DNA of 64,000 nucleotides from Anisakis pegreffii (Eukaryota > Nematoda > Chromadorea > Rhabditida > Anisakidae). The DNA lies in NCBI GenBank assembly GCA_035041965.1, contig JAPYMA010001267.1:124001-188000 (forward strand). The letters are read 5' to 3'. The notes beneath the pieces were generated by a model, which worked only from the letters and a program-made list of their open reading frames with translations, was not told the DNA's origin and searched no databases. Both the position numbers and the translations under genes were made by a program. This document shows, piece after piece, positions 39,393-54,300 of this stretch (its first letter is position 1; each line of letters starts with the position of its first letter).

Positions 39393-42300
39393 GTAAGTTT
39401 TTCTTTGCTTTGCATTTTCTTTTCGTTTTGCGATTTTCTCCTTTGTTTTTGCATTCAATTCTTCATTTGCTTGATATTTTATTAGTGATACTTTCTGTTA
39501 TTGGTCATTCTCGGATTTTTCTGAATACTGCATTTGTCTTTTGTATTCTTTCAATGATTCCGCATGATTGCTTGAATTTTCCATGTGCGTGCTCTAGTGC
39601 GCCGAGTAAGTGAACTCTAGTGGAAGACAACAAATTTTTGGTTTGATGAATAGAATTGACCTAACTTCTGCGAAAATTGCACAAGTGGATAGGTCGTGTG
39701 AATGAATGAATTACTGATCAATTGTTATGGTTATGATCACGTATTGTTTCTATTATTCTTGCATTGATCGATGACATTAAGCTTGTGCAAATCCCTATTC
39801 CTACACCTGCGTAACCTCTAAATAAGCCAGAATTGAAGCCTTAGCCTAGTGAAGAATATAAACCAAAAGGGTTTCAAATTTGTTTAGTTTTCTTCACTTC
39901 TATCTCAATTCCAGCCATCTTCACATCTGTTTGTAACCGCTCATAATAGTGAGGAAGCGTACAGTATTAGTAAAAGCACTAAGAATTTGAGTCGTAAAAA
40001 ATTCTCTCACATCATTCAGCTGCGTAATCGTAACGGTATTTGAGCGCGTTTCTCAGCCAATATATTTGGACGTATTTGTAAAGAATTATGAATGAATATG
40101 ATAGTGTCAGAACTATAAGAAAACCTCTTTCTTTCGAATACGTGTTGTGTGTTTGTAAGCAAGAAAAGAAGAAGGCTGGTAAGGCGTATTGGTGTAAGGT
40201 CTTCTGAATCAATCGAACAACATTAGGTTGATTTGAATAAAGGGCAGAGCTTTCGTATAGGTTTACTTTTACAGAGACTCAATGAAAGAGTTTATGGGTT
40301 TTCGTTTGTTTAAGCAGATGAATGAATTAAGGATATAAATGAACATTTATAAGCTTGTATGAAGAAGAAGTGTTGTATCATTTTCTGAAAACAAACTTTC
40401 AATTTCATAGTGTAGTCTCATTAAGAGTAGTCTTAATAAGGAATACAATAGTAAAGCAAGTAATAATAATGAAGAAAATAGCTATTGAAGTAAATAGAGA
40501 CTGGAATGGATGAGTGGGAACTAACACCGTCGTGAGTGTATTCTCGGTAAATGTTGACCTCTCGCACGTTGTTGTTGATAATGATTCACTAAACAAACAT
40601 ATTCCTTCAGTGCAACACAACACCTTTATTCTAAATCATCCTCTCAAGCAGATAAAAGAAATCACGAATCTTTCCTCTGATTTGCCGATGTTTTGATTTT
40701 GCTTTGGTTTCGAAATTTCTGGGAAAATGAAATCTAACACCGTAAGCTTATTGTTTGACTCATAGGTGATTCACGTCTTTCTTCTGTCAGTCATTTTTGA
40801 GTTGCTTCCATCCGGTGTAAACAACTTCCGTCCCGTTCCGTTCATGAGAATTTGCGCTGTAGTCAGTGACGGACGGAATAATTGATGAGTGCAATGTGCA
40901 TGAGGAGAAGGAGGAATATGTGAGTAAAACAATGAATACAGTATCATAGAAACAAGAATATCGTATGCAAAAAATTGTGGCGATATATTGACTGATTTGT
41001 GGAAGTAGGAAATGTTAAAGTGAATGTTTTAGTTGAATGGCGAGTGAAGAAGTGCAAGCGTAGTTTGAAGGGGTGCAGAATCGCAAATCAAGAGAGTTGT
41101 AGTAGTAATTGGTTGAGAAGTAGTTATGAATCTTTGTTTTTCGTTTCCAGTTTTGCCGATCCTGCATTTCACTTACTCCTAATTCGATGATAGTCATCAT
41201 CATCCGTATGGTAAATATATTTAGACAAATATGATTTCAATCTCGTTCCATTTGTTAGTTGCTACATAAGAAATGCACTTCTTTTACTCTCAAACTTAAT
41301 TTGTAAGTAACAAATCAAATTTTGATTCTGTGTTAACTCCGTTTCCATTACCTATCTGTCGATGATGAATATTTTGATTGGAATGTCGAATAAGTAAGAT
41401 AATTAAATAATCATCGCACTACTCAGATTCAAATATGTATTATATGTCTTATATTGTCCTCTGTTCTTGCATGTGTTCACTCTCAATATATTTGCTCTAT
41501 TAACACCTATACATATTAAAAGGTATTAGAATTTGGATGATGACCTTGATTCAGAATGAGGGGTGCTTTGTGGAGATGCGTAGAATTGTTTGTATATGTT
41601 TATATATGCAGTAGGTAAGACGGCGTTGTGTCTGTAGGAGCATTTGCTCAGGTTTGAGAGTTACAGATTGTCTTACTGTTCTTCTTGTGATCCTCTGCAG
41701 TAGTCTAGGGACGCAATGAGGGTGAGGGCAGTTATAAGATCTGCTATTCGTTTGCTTATGTTCTAAGCTCTGAGATCTCATAGCGAAAGTCTAGAGTCAT
41801 GTGCTCTTTCTGAGGATGTGAACATTCATTCACATGCACTTTCCATCCTTCATTTTTCTCTCCGTCTCAATCGTCCATTTTCACGATCTCAGTCTTAAGA
41901 AGGTGTTTCTGATCACTAGCATTATCTGAGAGTGTCTGTTCCAGTGGAAGTTCGTTAGCCCCGAATGGGATTATTTTGGATCACAATGCCCTCCTCCTGG
42001 TACTGGCTCAGAAATCATTGTCTACATACCATCTCGGTTTATCTGTCTCTGTTCTCTTGTCTGATTGATACGATGTCCTTCATATTCTTTTGGTTGCTGA
42101 ATTCGTTTACAGTCAATTTGATAGCAATTGCACTACGACAACAATAATGATAATAACAGCAACGTGTAATACAAATAATCATAACAATGAAAGATGACAT
42201 AACAACGCAAATTTACATTTATTACAACTTCCGAGACAGCGTTATTGAATCATCACAGTAATGACCATTTCCGAGAGACATTACTTGATAATAACGATGC

Positions 42301-45300
42301 GATACTTGCAGAAGTAGCTAAATTGAGAGTGTTTCCGGTCAAAACACTTTTACCTGTATACTGAACTGACAATAACAGAGCACAGAAGCAGCGATGTTAT
42401 ATGTAACCCATCAACTTTTTGCTCAAAGTAAATCACATTAATTGCAAACTAAATTAAACATTTTTTAATAGTATTAGCTCCTCTTATCAATTCAGGAACT
42501 CATTCAGATTTTTCCTTTTATAGTAGCTATTCTTCCTCTTATTGTTAGTAATTGTACGCAGATCTATCCATCTTCAAGACTCGACAGTGATAAGTTTTCG
42601 GCATAAATTCATTCAATAGTTACTGCCAAAAAATAATTAATAAATTTGGAGGTGTTTATTGTGAATCAGTTCATTTTATTGCTGTCATTAAGGAATACGA
42701 ATTAGCATCGAGTTTTCAGGAAGATCTCATATTCAGAGAGATAGCGTAGGTTTTTCGGCTACAAATAAAGGATAAGTCCTGAATACATTTAATTTCAGAA
42801 CTCGTTCAAGGGAGGGGGTTCGAAATATTCCAGTAGTGGTAGTAATAATAATGATGGTTGTAATAATGCTAGTACTGAGTAGTAATGATTGTTATGAGGT
42901 GATTGTAAACCAATGTATAATTGCGTTCATGTCATATACATGTCCCGGTTTTACAACGACACAATCCTGATAGTATCTTAAAACATGCTGGGATACCATA
43001 ATTTGTTCAGTATTTTAACGATGATCATTTATGATACGCTTGAACATAGATCCATAAATTTATTTATTATTCAGCAAAACTGGATTTCGTACAACAAATC
43101 ATTTTATGGCCCAAAATACGTAAAGCTTAAACATCTGCATATTTTCCTTTGGTGTCTGTTTGGATATGAGTGAATTCAAATGAGAGACTCAGGGAATCTC
43201 CATCAATTAAAGTCTTATCGTTGAACTTCGGAATCTCATCGGATAACGTAAAACTTAATAAATACTCGTTTGGTTAACTTACTGCAAGAAATCTTTTGCG
43301 TTTTTGCTATCATATTGACAGATGTAAACAGATGCGAAAGCTTTTGCCCATTCATTCAATCCGTTTCAATAGTATTGAAAATTGTCGTTTAGTTTTCATT
43401 CTCAAGGAGATCTTTTTTGTTTCGCCGATTTAAGCAAACGTGATTCACGTATTCAGTTATGTAGTCATGCATAATGCTGCTGATGACGAGTACGATGAAA
43501 TTTCCCTCAGTCGTTTCCGGTGGTTAGCATAAGCAAGGGATATCTTGCAAGAATGCAAAAAAAAATCTAGTTTTTGCTGCAAAAGTATCCATTCTTACGG
43601 AAAATTTACCGACGCCAAGCATTTATCTTTAATGCACAAAAAATATTGGGACAGGAAGGAAGAAAGGAAGTGAAGCGTTATTTCAAAAAGTCCATTGACG
43701 CATTCAAAAAAAGTAGATAGGTTCGGGTGATGACGAGTTAAGTAAGAACGAAAATGCCGTGGCATTGAGGTTTGACGGGGAATATTTCTGATGGACAGCG
43801 ATCGGAAAGTTTTGATTCTGCACCGTACATAGTCACGGAAGTGATTTCTCATCGTAAAGTTTATTCAGATGTCACAGATTGATGCAAGAATATGTATGTA
43901 AGAAACGTTTAGAATCTTTGAAATTGTGCAGCTGCTTCGTTCGTAGAGTTCATTTCCGCTTGATGGTGCTAGCCTTGAGAGTTTTCAAGAGAATGAAGGG
44001 AAACCTTCTCAAGCATAATGATTGCATTTTGAATGCTTGAAGAGTTTGAAGGTTTCCAGCTGACTTCTCAGGTCTCCAAATTTTTTTTGTCTGCTCATGT
44101 CTTCTTTGTTGCCAGCGATTTGCTCGTTCAGTTTCTCATTTTTGTTAGTTGTCCATTCGAGGGAAATGAAAATCGTACACTTTACGTGTTAGACCAAAAA
44201 ATTTGTTGTTTTCCGCTTCTCTGGTGTTGATAGTATTTTGTGTTGAAAGGTCATCAACACATCACCGTTCCATTCTCATCGTTCACTCACTTATTCTTTT
44301 GTATTATGATCATTGTTATTATTCGTTTGAAATGTTTCATTTCAAAAAATTTATGCAATATATCAAACGCGCTTTTAATTGGAACAGTGAGATAGATAGA
44401 CGTTTGTATTCTCAAGGTCAAGCAGATGTTTTGTGAAGAATTTATTTGATACAAAGAAGACTTGGTTGCTGTTGTGTTTATATGGGAAAAGTGACAGTCG
44501 ATTGAGGGTCCGTGCAATTGTTGAGATGAAAATTTTATTAGATGAAAATAATGAGTAGGAGGTATCCGGGAAGCTGAAAAAGTAATTGATCTGAAGGATT
44601 TAGAGCTACGAAAGTTTTCTGCACATTTATTAGATTTTTGTTTGATGAGAAACTGAAACGCCAAAATTGAGGAGAATCTAACTGAAATATGATGAGGAAA
44701 CCAGTCAGTCTCGCATAGTTTGAAGTTTCGTTTTTAAAGGTCATCACCAGTACATACCAAGAGAGAATTTTCAAATTTCAAGCAATTTTTATTAAAATGG
44801 TGGTAAAATTTTTTTATTTCCAGGAGAACCAAAATTTCTCCGGAGAAATTTATAGTCTCTTCGTTGTTTGTTATTCACATGCCATTAGTTTCATTCATTA
44901 ATTTATCATGTGGTCATTCATGCAACATGTGGTCACTAGGATATCATGATCATGATATTATCTTTTCATTATTGTTATTGTTAGATCATAACTAAGCAAA
45001 GCAATAAGAATGCTATTAATATTCATTGTGAATGAGGATACAAGCATCTGCGATAATCTATAATTAGATATTTCAATTACTGCATTCTAATAATGGTCTA
45101 ACATATTCCATAAATACATCGATCTCTTCATAAATTTGCTCACTCATTCAGTTCCTTTGGGTGTTGTTAAAATCTACCAGTTTATATGATCGCTCAACAA
45201 CAGAATCCTATCTCATCATAATCTCGTAACATGAAACATTGCTTTCATTCTCATTTACTTATCTCTTCACGTTCAACAATCATCTTTATTGCCTGTTCAA

Positions 45301-48300
45301 CTTAACTGAATTAAATGAACAATAACAATCACAGTATCAAATATATCCAGTTATATCATCTCGCTCAGATAGATCAAATCATATCTGACTGGATACAATG
45401 AGGATGATCTCCGCTGAGCAGTGAATATGATTGAGTAACATGTCATAACGATGGATATTTATCTGTCTATTGAAGTCTATCATTATAATGTCCTAATTTC
45501 CTCATATTTAATTCGATATTATTGAGTAACACACGCATAGTTTATGGCATTCATTAATTGAATAACTATCATTGTTGCCATTATTATCGTTATTGTTGCA
45601 TACCATTCATTGACGGCATTCTTTTCCATAGTATTGTGCAGTTCACTTCAAATCATATCGATTTAATAGAACACACAAAAAGATATGAGAACATTGCAAT
45701 TTACACGTAATGCTTTCAAATAACTGATAATTTCGTTTGTGGATCATTGGTTTGTTGGGTTTCAGAGATTGATTTTTTTTCAAAAAGAAAGACTATTTTT
45801 GATGATTTCCGGCAAGAAAGCACGCTGAACAGAAAAGATTTTAAATTCTAACACTCTGCAAGTGTCAGTTAGGGGATTACAGATACATTTACTTCCAAAA
45901 TTGAAATCTGCCACGAATTGTTCTGAGTTTTGATTCTCATTCATAAAGTCGAAAGTTCACAGTAACACACTGGTAATTCAATGTGATGCATTGACCTAGT
46001 ATCATATGTAGGCACCGTCCGATCTGTCTGAGTCGTTGACGTATTATAAATGAATAGATGTAAGTAAGCTAATCACTAGGTAAACTCAAACCTTCACTAG
46101 GTAGGTAAAGTGTTAATTAGATTCATTGTATTCATATTGATTCAATTATTTCTCACTATAATCAATGTTCATATCATTCAGGGGTGCATGTATAGAATAC
46201 AAGTCCATATGGCATTTCACTGCTACGGTCATTAATTTCAATCAGATAGAGCATTATACACATATGATTAGTTGAGTAATATTTAGGTTAATTGTTATAT
46301 CGTTGTGAATAATAGGTATAATCAAGGGTCGTATGGATTTGCCTTGCTGGATCACAATTATTTGTTCAATTGTTTTAAACTTTATAAGCACTAATAGTAG
46401 AGGTTTAGTTCGAAGGGTAGAGGGTGAGAATAGGAGTTGATTGTGTCAACAAGGATTTATATGATTCTGCAAATGAAGTAAATCAATGCAGATATAGATA
46501 TACCTTCGTATAGAGTTGAAATATAAGGCCATACGGACTTGTCGTTTGCAACTGATGATTTTTTTTCAAATCAAATCATAATGAGTGATCAGTATTAGGA
46601 GAGAAAATGACCGTATGTTTGATAAGTTTAAATGTACATAGTCTTGCAAATACCACTTCATTCTGGCATCATTGATGCAGGCGAAAACGGGATTTTGAGG
46701 GAACAGGGTCTTGGAACTGCGAACGGTTGTCTTTGATATTTTTACGGCTTTAACAACTATTGAACTGAAGTTTTTCTCTCATTATGCTACCAATTTATTG
46801 AACTTTCCTTGCTTGGTAGGTAGGGGAAAGATTTGCCTGTCAGTTTTCTGCATCCTTCTTCGATTCCTTGTTTAACATGGATGAATTTTAAGAGTATTGA
46901 TATTTTTACGCACAATCAGCAGCATATTTTATGTTCACATGCTGAAAGGCTCAGACATCTACTTCAGTTGGGTTAAAATATTTGATATTCAAAAATGAAC
47001 GGCTAATACAACGCACGGAAGTTTAATTCTGAAAAATTCAAAAAATCCACTCCCATGTGAATGAATATGTAATCAGTATTTTTTTCAAGATTCTTTGGTT
47101 AAATGAGGAATACAATTAGTGAGATTTCAGATTCCGAATCAATCGTCAAACCGACCCGAAACGTCAATTCTCAATTGATCAGTCCGGTTCGTTGCGAGTG
47201 GCACAGAGTTTGGATCGAGAGGATATCAGTCGCTACAATCTTATTGTGGAAGCGTTCGATCCTGGTGTGTAGATCAACTGTTTACTGCCTGAAATTTTCG
47301 CTAGTCTAGCTATATTAGTGATATTGATTTTTGGGATTTTTTTTGTTTTTGCACTTAAAGCAATCATCTTTCAGCTTCTGAACTCGTTTCTTATACTATG
47401 ATTTGCATGCTCACTTCACTAATTGTGTGTTTTAGTCGGTAATGTTGGCTCACAGCGTATCGATATCTATGTGCAAGATGTCAACGACAACGCACCCATT
47501 CCGTATACCGTTCCGAATCCATGCGTTTTCATGGAGAACACCGATCCGTCACAACAACCCAAATGCGAAATCTACGCTCACGATCCAGACACAGCGTTCG
47601 TTTTCTTGGATTCGCTTTCGAATGATTATTGATATTCTCGTATGATGTGAAAGGAATGAATGCATTCAATAAATTGTATTGAATCCTTCTCTCAGCATTG
47701 ATATTGTTCACTCAGATTGTCAAAGCGAAAAGTGTATGATTTGTTAGTGTTGTGATATGATCGAGCTTTCGTTTCAGTGAATATGGTCCTCCATTCCAAA
47801 TGACGCTCGCACAGAATTTCAAGTATGGCAAATACTTGAGTGTTGTCTTTGATCCAAGTGAGTTTTTGCTTTCAGCTCAGGTCTTTCCATCATCATCCAT
47901 CAGTATCATTTGAGAAGTGAAAAAGTTAATGGTGAAGTTTTCGGTTTTTAAAAATGAACTGATTCGTTCCTTCGAAACGAAGTCATTGTGCGTACATCTA
48001 CGAGGTTCTAAAAAGATTTTCAAGCGGATGAGCTCAAGGATTGCGGAATTTAGGTGGTGATAACGGTAATGGATCGATGATAGTGACAGCGAAAGAGCGC
48101 TTCGATCGCGAGGCCGAAGTACCAGGCAAAAAGCTCGAAATCCCGATCATTCTAACCGATCGTGGTGGTCTGAGTATCCAACGATCAGTGTATGTGATCA
48201 TCGGAGATCAAGTAAGTGCTACGTTTTGCTTGTCATCAATTTTTTTTTGTTTCGTTTTTGTTGGTTATTACTTATTGCAGTCGATGTGGTCTTACGTTTT

Positions 48301-51300
48301 AGCAGAGTTCATTTAACTTTCAATATATCCCTTTTCATTTCATTGTTCGCATGTTCATGTTGTTCTTAAGCTATCAGAATTTGATCACACGTTCCGAATC
48401 GAATCTGATCTTCTATGAGTTAAATCTTTGATTCAGTTGCAACTGAATGCATAGATAATATCGTTTGGTTGTGTGTAACATCTAAAAAGCTCTTAACTGA
48501 ATATTGGATGTATTATCCGATATTCAAACGCAGATGTATTATCCTATGAGCATAATTTTCTACATAAGTTAGCATTATAATGCAATTAATACATTATGTG
48601 ATAATAGCAAACAATACAGTAACACAATAGAATGAATACATTTTGACATTAAAGTCGCCACAAATAAAAAAGGATTAAAGACGGCCAACATCAAAAAATG
48701 GCACAATATTTGTTGCATTGTTTTAATCTGTCGAGTGCTTTTTGCATCGCTACTCAACAATGCCTATTTATTTGTTCTTGGCTCTGTTCTCCGTTAAAGG
48801 ATTAACGCACTGAAGTGGTAGAATGCCCATCGTTTCTGTTAGGTACAAGAAGTGCTATTCTTTTTTACGTTCCGTTTTGAAGCAGTGCAAGGATGCGTAA
48901 GGTAAAGATGAAAACGCGGTGCAGGCAAACCACTAGTCGCTCCAATGAAGCTAGTAACAGTAGCGCCGTGTTCATGCTTGTATTATCCTCCCTGAAATCC
49001 TACTGCGCTTTCGTTGGTCTATCGGCTTTTTTGTCCATCTATCAATTATGCATAGACCGGTGAGTAATCAAGTAATTATTGAGGATAATATCATCTTACT
49101 GATGACATAGCTATCTATTGTATGCACTATAATAGGGGACGGGGAGCAATAGATTAGGGATGGCCAATGGTAGAAGGGTCATACCGACGGATCAACTGGA
49201 TGAATAGATGGAACGTTGTTGGGATAGCGGTCGCTGTATAAGAAGCCAAAGCCGAAAGGGTTGGTTGAGGAATGGGGAGGGGGGTTTGCAGAGAATACTC
49301 AAATAATGGTGACAGATTAATTGGTCAGGGATATGGGTAGATGCCATATCCGGTCTATACATCATGTCCGTCTCCTAGTCATTATTGTTGACATGACATC
49401 CTAATATAATAAATGTGTACTCACATCGAGGTAATGACGGTGGCCTCAGTTCTCGGATTGCTTCCTCGAAAAAAAATTGCTCGTGAGAGAGAAAGGAGAT
49501 GGCAATGGAAATTGATGAATACACAAATGAAGCACAAACGGAGAAATGACCTTTGATGGACTTTTTTGTCTGTACGAGGGAATAGAATTGAGTGAGAAGC
49601 GGGAATTAGGATGGTTAAATGACAAGTCGAAGGAAGTTGAAACGATGGATGATATGTGGGATGCGGAGGTATCAGAAGAAGAGTTGATGTTTCGGAATGA
49701 TCTGTAATTTAGTGGTTGAAACTTTAGAAAATATTTTAGAGTTGAATATGTTCCGAATCATTTCATAAGTAGTTAAAACATAAGATTCTGATTTCAGAGA
49801 GTGTATAGTTTCGATTGATATTTTGGTGCGAAGTCGGGAGTTTTTCACTGAATAAAGTAGATTTGGATCAGGTCGATCATGAATCTAGGAGATCGAAAAC
49901 TGTCTAATGAGTAAACAAAATGAGTAGATGGTTCTCGTGAGTGTGTCTCGGTATAATGAAATTAATGAATACAATTGATGTTTCTAATATCTGCTGAAAT
50001 CATGAAAGGAATCCACAAATAATGCACATATGTGCCAATGTAATCAATTAATTATCTTAAAGTTACGATTGTTTCATCTTGAGAAAGATCTGCACACATC
50101 TATATAAATGTGGTCTTCATGAGTCTCGCTTCAAATCGCATTTCTCGGTTTTTTGTCCCATCGAATTCTTCCCTCACATATTGCGTTGAATTAGCATCAA
50201 TTTTTTGCCTAGATGACCTCTGTGACCTTCGTAATTATTCTATTCCCAGGCGCTTTTCCCATACACCGCAATATTACGGCATGTCTTGTCAACACCATTG
50301 TTTCCCAGAATGCATTATTCTTTTAAGTGATAGGTGTAGAATTCATATAAGATGGAAAAAATTGAATGTAGCTTATCTGAGAGAAGCGTAGGTCTCATTT
50401 CGCGCCCCATCCCCTTGGAAGAAATCTTGGCGACGGAAAATATCTTGCCTAAGCATCACTTTTTGCTATGATGGAGATATATGGAGAAGGTCAAATATCA
50501 GAATTTTTTGTAGTAAATCATCTTATCTTGAGCTGTTGAGATCCTTGTTTATTCCATCATCATATTTTGACTGTCCACTCTGCTTGTACTTATCCCCAAC
50601 GCATCCCCTCTCGTCCAGGCCCACTTAACCCCCCTTAATTACCGTTCCATTTCCACGCACTCTCCGCCATTGTTCTGTGCCGATCTTAAGAGTGATTCAT
50701 CTCATTCTTTGTTTCATTCATTCTTAGTTATCAGTAATGTCCTTAAAATAGCACCATTGAAGCGGATTATAAATGGATGAAACACTTGATGATAACGCTT
50801 TTCTTGTTCATGTCGAACTCTCAGTATATGCCTAAGCAAGCCGTATTATCGCATAATAATTTGGTGATGCTGGTGATGATGACCCTTTATGATGTAGAAG
50901 ATGGACAATGGGTACTTGAATACGGGGTTATTCATTCATAAGGTGCAAATCTGAAGTGAACAAGGAGAATACTTTTGTGAAATTGTTTATGAAAAGGGTC
51001 AAGATTTGAGGAGTGTTGTCCATTGAGTTCACATTAGAGTCTGTGTGCACTGCCATCGGAAATTATTGAATAGCGCATTGAATTAGAATCATTAAGATGT
51101 TGGGTTGGTCACTTAAAAGGATTTTGTATGAGGACAACAATCAGACTTCGTCATGAAATTTTTAATTGCACTAGGCGATTTCTTACGGGGTAGTATTTAT
51201 GCTCACTGGTTAGTACAGTATTTGCAGATGCTCTGGCATTAGTATGATCTAAAACTGTATCTTAGTACTATATTGAAATTGAAGAGAAATTTCATAATAG

Positions 51301-54300
51301 ACATATTTCCATTGTGAATGAATAATCTTGAAAATACACACTACTAATTTTATTGCTATAGTATTAAGATTGCCCATAGATTATGCGTAAAGATATATCA
51401 CTGGTTGTATCGTCAGAGTTATTACTAGCATTATTATTGCTATAATATTGCTCATGGATCTGTAGGCATACTAGCCGATTGATGTAATAATTCGAGCGAA
51501 TGCTTATAGGTGACATGCTCAGAGCAATTCCCATGAGATCGTTCCGGTTTGAACACATATACTACGTAATGAATTGTTATGATCAAATTAGAGTATGCGT
51601 ATTAGAGGGAATAGTATTGAAGAAGAAATAAATTTGAATTGGAAACATCGCTAAAGTAAATGTTGTTTATGATATAAGAAAGGAGAAACTATATGAAGTT
51701 TTTATGTAATATCTCTTAGAACTAGAAATTCGTCGAGACTGCTGCGCTTGAAATATTCATCAAGGATTTGCACAGTGTAACACAAAACATGGGCTTAATA
51801 GAAACAGTTGTAATGACAGAGTCAGTAATATGAATATAAGTGGTTATAGTAGTAAAAATAACAATGTTATTGATGATAAATCGCAGTGTTAAGTGCGATA
51901 ACACGAGTGAAATTAAAATAAAAGAATAGCAGTGTACGTATTTGTATTGTAACAAACACAAGCTCTTAAAGAGTCTCAAATTGTGAAGATTGAAGATATT
52001 ATCGTAAGTATCAATTTGGTTTGATGAAGTCATGTCACAATCTTATGTTTCGAAATATTTCTGATGAGTTCTTCCAGGCTGGAAGTGAGGTTGAATTCGT
52101 TGATGCTGCTGATTGTTCGTGCCGAATAGATTGGATGAAATTTTAAACTTTTCTTTTGCAGAATGACAGCCCAATGACTGACGGCACGATGACAATATTC
52201 GTGAACAGTTATCGTGGTAAGCTGGGTAAGACAATGATCGGTCGTGTCTATGTGGAGGATAAGGATGACTGGGATTTGCCGGATAAAACGTTCACATGGG
52301 CACCCGGCAAATCGTTACCAGGATTTGAACTTGCATCCAACGGAGAGGTACGCATAGACGATTATAATTCAGTAGCTTGAATACAAAGCGATTCTAGAAT
52401 TGATGAATGCAAAGCGATTTTTACTGAGATGCATCTATCTGGCTCTCTGTTAACTATGCAGTTGAATTGGAAGAAATCTTTCGAACATCGCTCTTTGCTT
52501 CTAGGCGCTTATGGGCAGTGAAATTGACGTTTCGGTTTGTATAAATAAATGGAAATTGAACAAAGAGCACATATAAGTTCATCAAACCTTTTTAGACTGA
52601 AAATGTTGAGGATTCACCTCAGATAGAATTGAGGTGAATCCGTTGCTGATTTACAGTTATTTTGCTTGTCTCTGATTCGGTTTAGTGATTGATTTCGCTC
52701 TGCTTTTTCAGATCACAATGGACGCCGATATGCCACCACGCACATATCAGATGGTCGCGAATGTAGTCGATAAGCGCCGTAATGAGCACGCACAGGGCAC
52801 AGTGAATGTGGTTGTGAAACTCGTACCTGAAGCCGCGTTCATGAATCAAGTGAGTGAGGACACGCAGTTGGCGTGTTATCTTTTGGAGTGAATGCTGTTA
52901 CCTTGAACGCGACTTGTTCCAGAGGAATTTTTTTAAAGATCTCATAGACCGATAGCGATCGCTACCAGTTTTTTGTTTCCCTGCTTCAAGGTCATCTTAA
53001 TGTCAGCGAAGAATTCACTCAGATCATCACTTTAAGCGAGCAATTTGGCGAGGGATTTCGTCAACAAACTGTGGAACCATAGTGTTTTGATTTGATTTCA
53101 AAGTAAACGACTTACTTTAGTATGATAATTTCTTGTGTATTCAGGGTGGACTCCGTATTCTGATGGGTTCGAACGGCTTCGAGTCTACCGATGAATTTAT
53201 TCGTGTAGATTCGTCTGGATCAAGTCCGATGAGTCGTTTTGTCCAGAAAATGCACGACTACCTAGGTGGATCGGCCGAGATCGACGTCTTTTCGATCAAG
53301 GTTTGTTGTTGATTTTTGTCATCTATCAATGTTCAGAATGAATCTTCTGTTGAAACGTTCACACGTAATTCATTACATGCGTCGTATTCACTGTCGTATT
53401 CGATCAAAACAAATCGAATTTCAGAAAGATGTGGCCATTCTGCAAACCATCGTTGAGGAAGTCATTGATGTACGTTTCTCGGCACACGGTAGTCCATATC
53501 GTAGTCCAGTGCTGTTGAACGGTCTTATCGCACAATATCGTGACGAACTGCAAAAGGCGATCGGTGCCACGATCGTATCGGCCGGTATCGATATGTGCAA
53601 ATTTACGGTTTGTGATATGGGATGTGAGACGAAGAATTACGCCGATGAGGTTTGCCATTGTATTATTCGTAAATTTTTCCTCTCATCTCTTTACTTTACA
53701 TTATTCGTAAACTTTAATATCGCTTTCTCGAAAAATTCATCACTTATCCTGAACAGATAACTTTTACTGATAGATGAATAAGTAAAAGTTTACACAAGTT
53801 TCTGCCACGTGAAGTCTTTCGTTTGTATTTTCTCGATTAAATCAGTGCACAAGTCTGCAGCTAATCTAGAGATCTACTGAAGTTTTGATCTGTTTTATGC
53901 GGCACCTAGTCAGCATCGGCCATTTCAGACGGGTGTTGTGGTATCGGCGAATCAAACCGTTATCGTTGGAGTGAACGCGTGGTCGAACGACACGTGTACT
54001 TGTCCAGTTTTCACGCCTCCGCCGTCGTGCCAAGCTGATTTGTGTATGAATGGTGGTGTGTGCCATAACACGTATCCGAGAGGTTTCTTCTGTGAGTGCC
54101 GTAACAATGCGCTGAAAGGATTCCGATGTCAGGGTACAACTCGATCTTTCGATGGTCAAGGCTACGCTTGGTTCAAGCCAATGCCTGCATGCACTTCGTT
54201 GAACATGTCATTGCAATTCATGACCAGGTGATCACAACTTATTTGTTTGTTCAGTAGTGTCTCTTACTTGTCATGAGTGAATCGGAAATGCAAAATTATT

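Noticed and set aside
42818..42832. GGTTCGAA resembling a tRNA B box
   Set aside because: It is followed by ATATT instead of the required CC, and no cloverleaf arms could be drawn.
44287..44664. 125-codon minus-strand open frame inside the 7.7-kb hmr-1 intron
   Set aside because: No domain, low-complexity serine, threonine and lysine composition, and no exon partners. A frame of this length is expected by chance in AT-rich intron DNA.
53266..53760. 164-codon + strand open frame
   Set aside because: It is the hmr-1 exon at 53425-53649 read through its flanking introns, not a separate gene.
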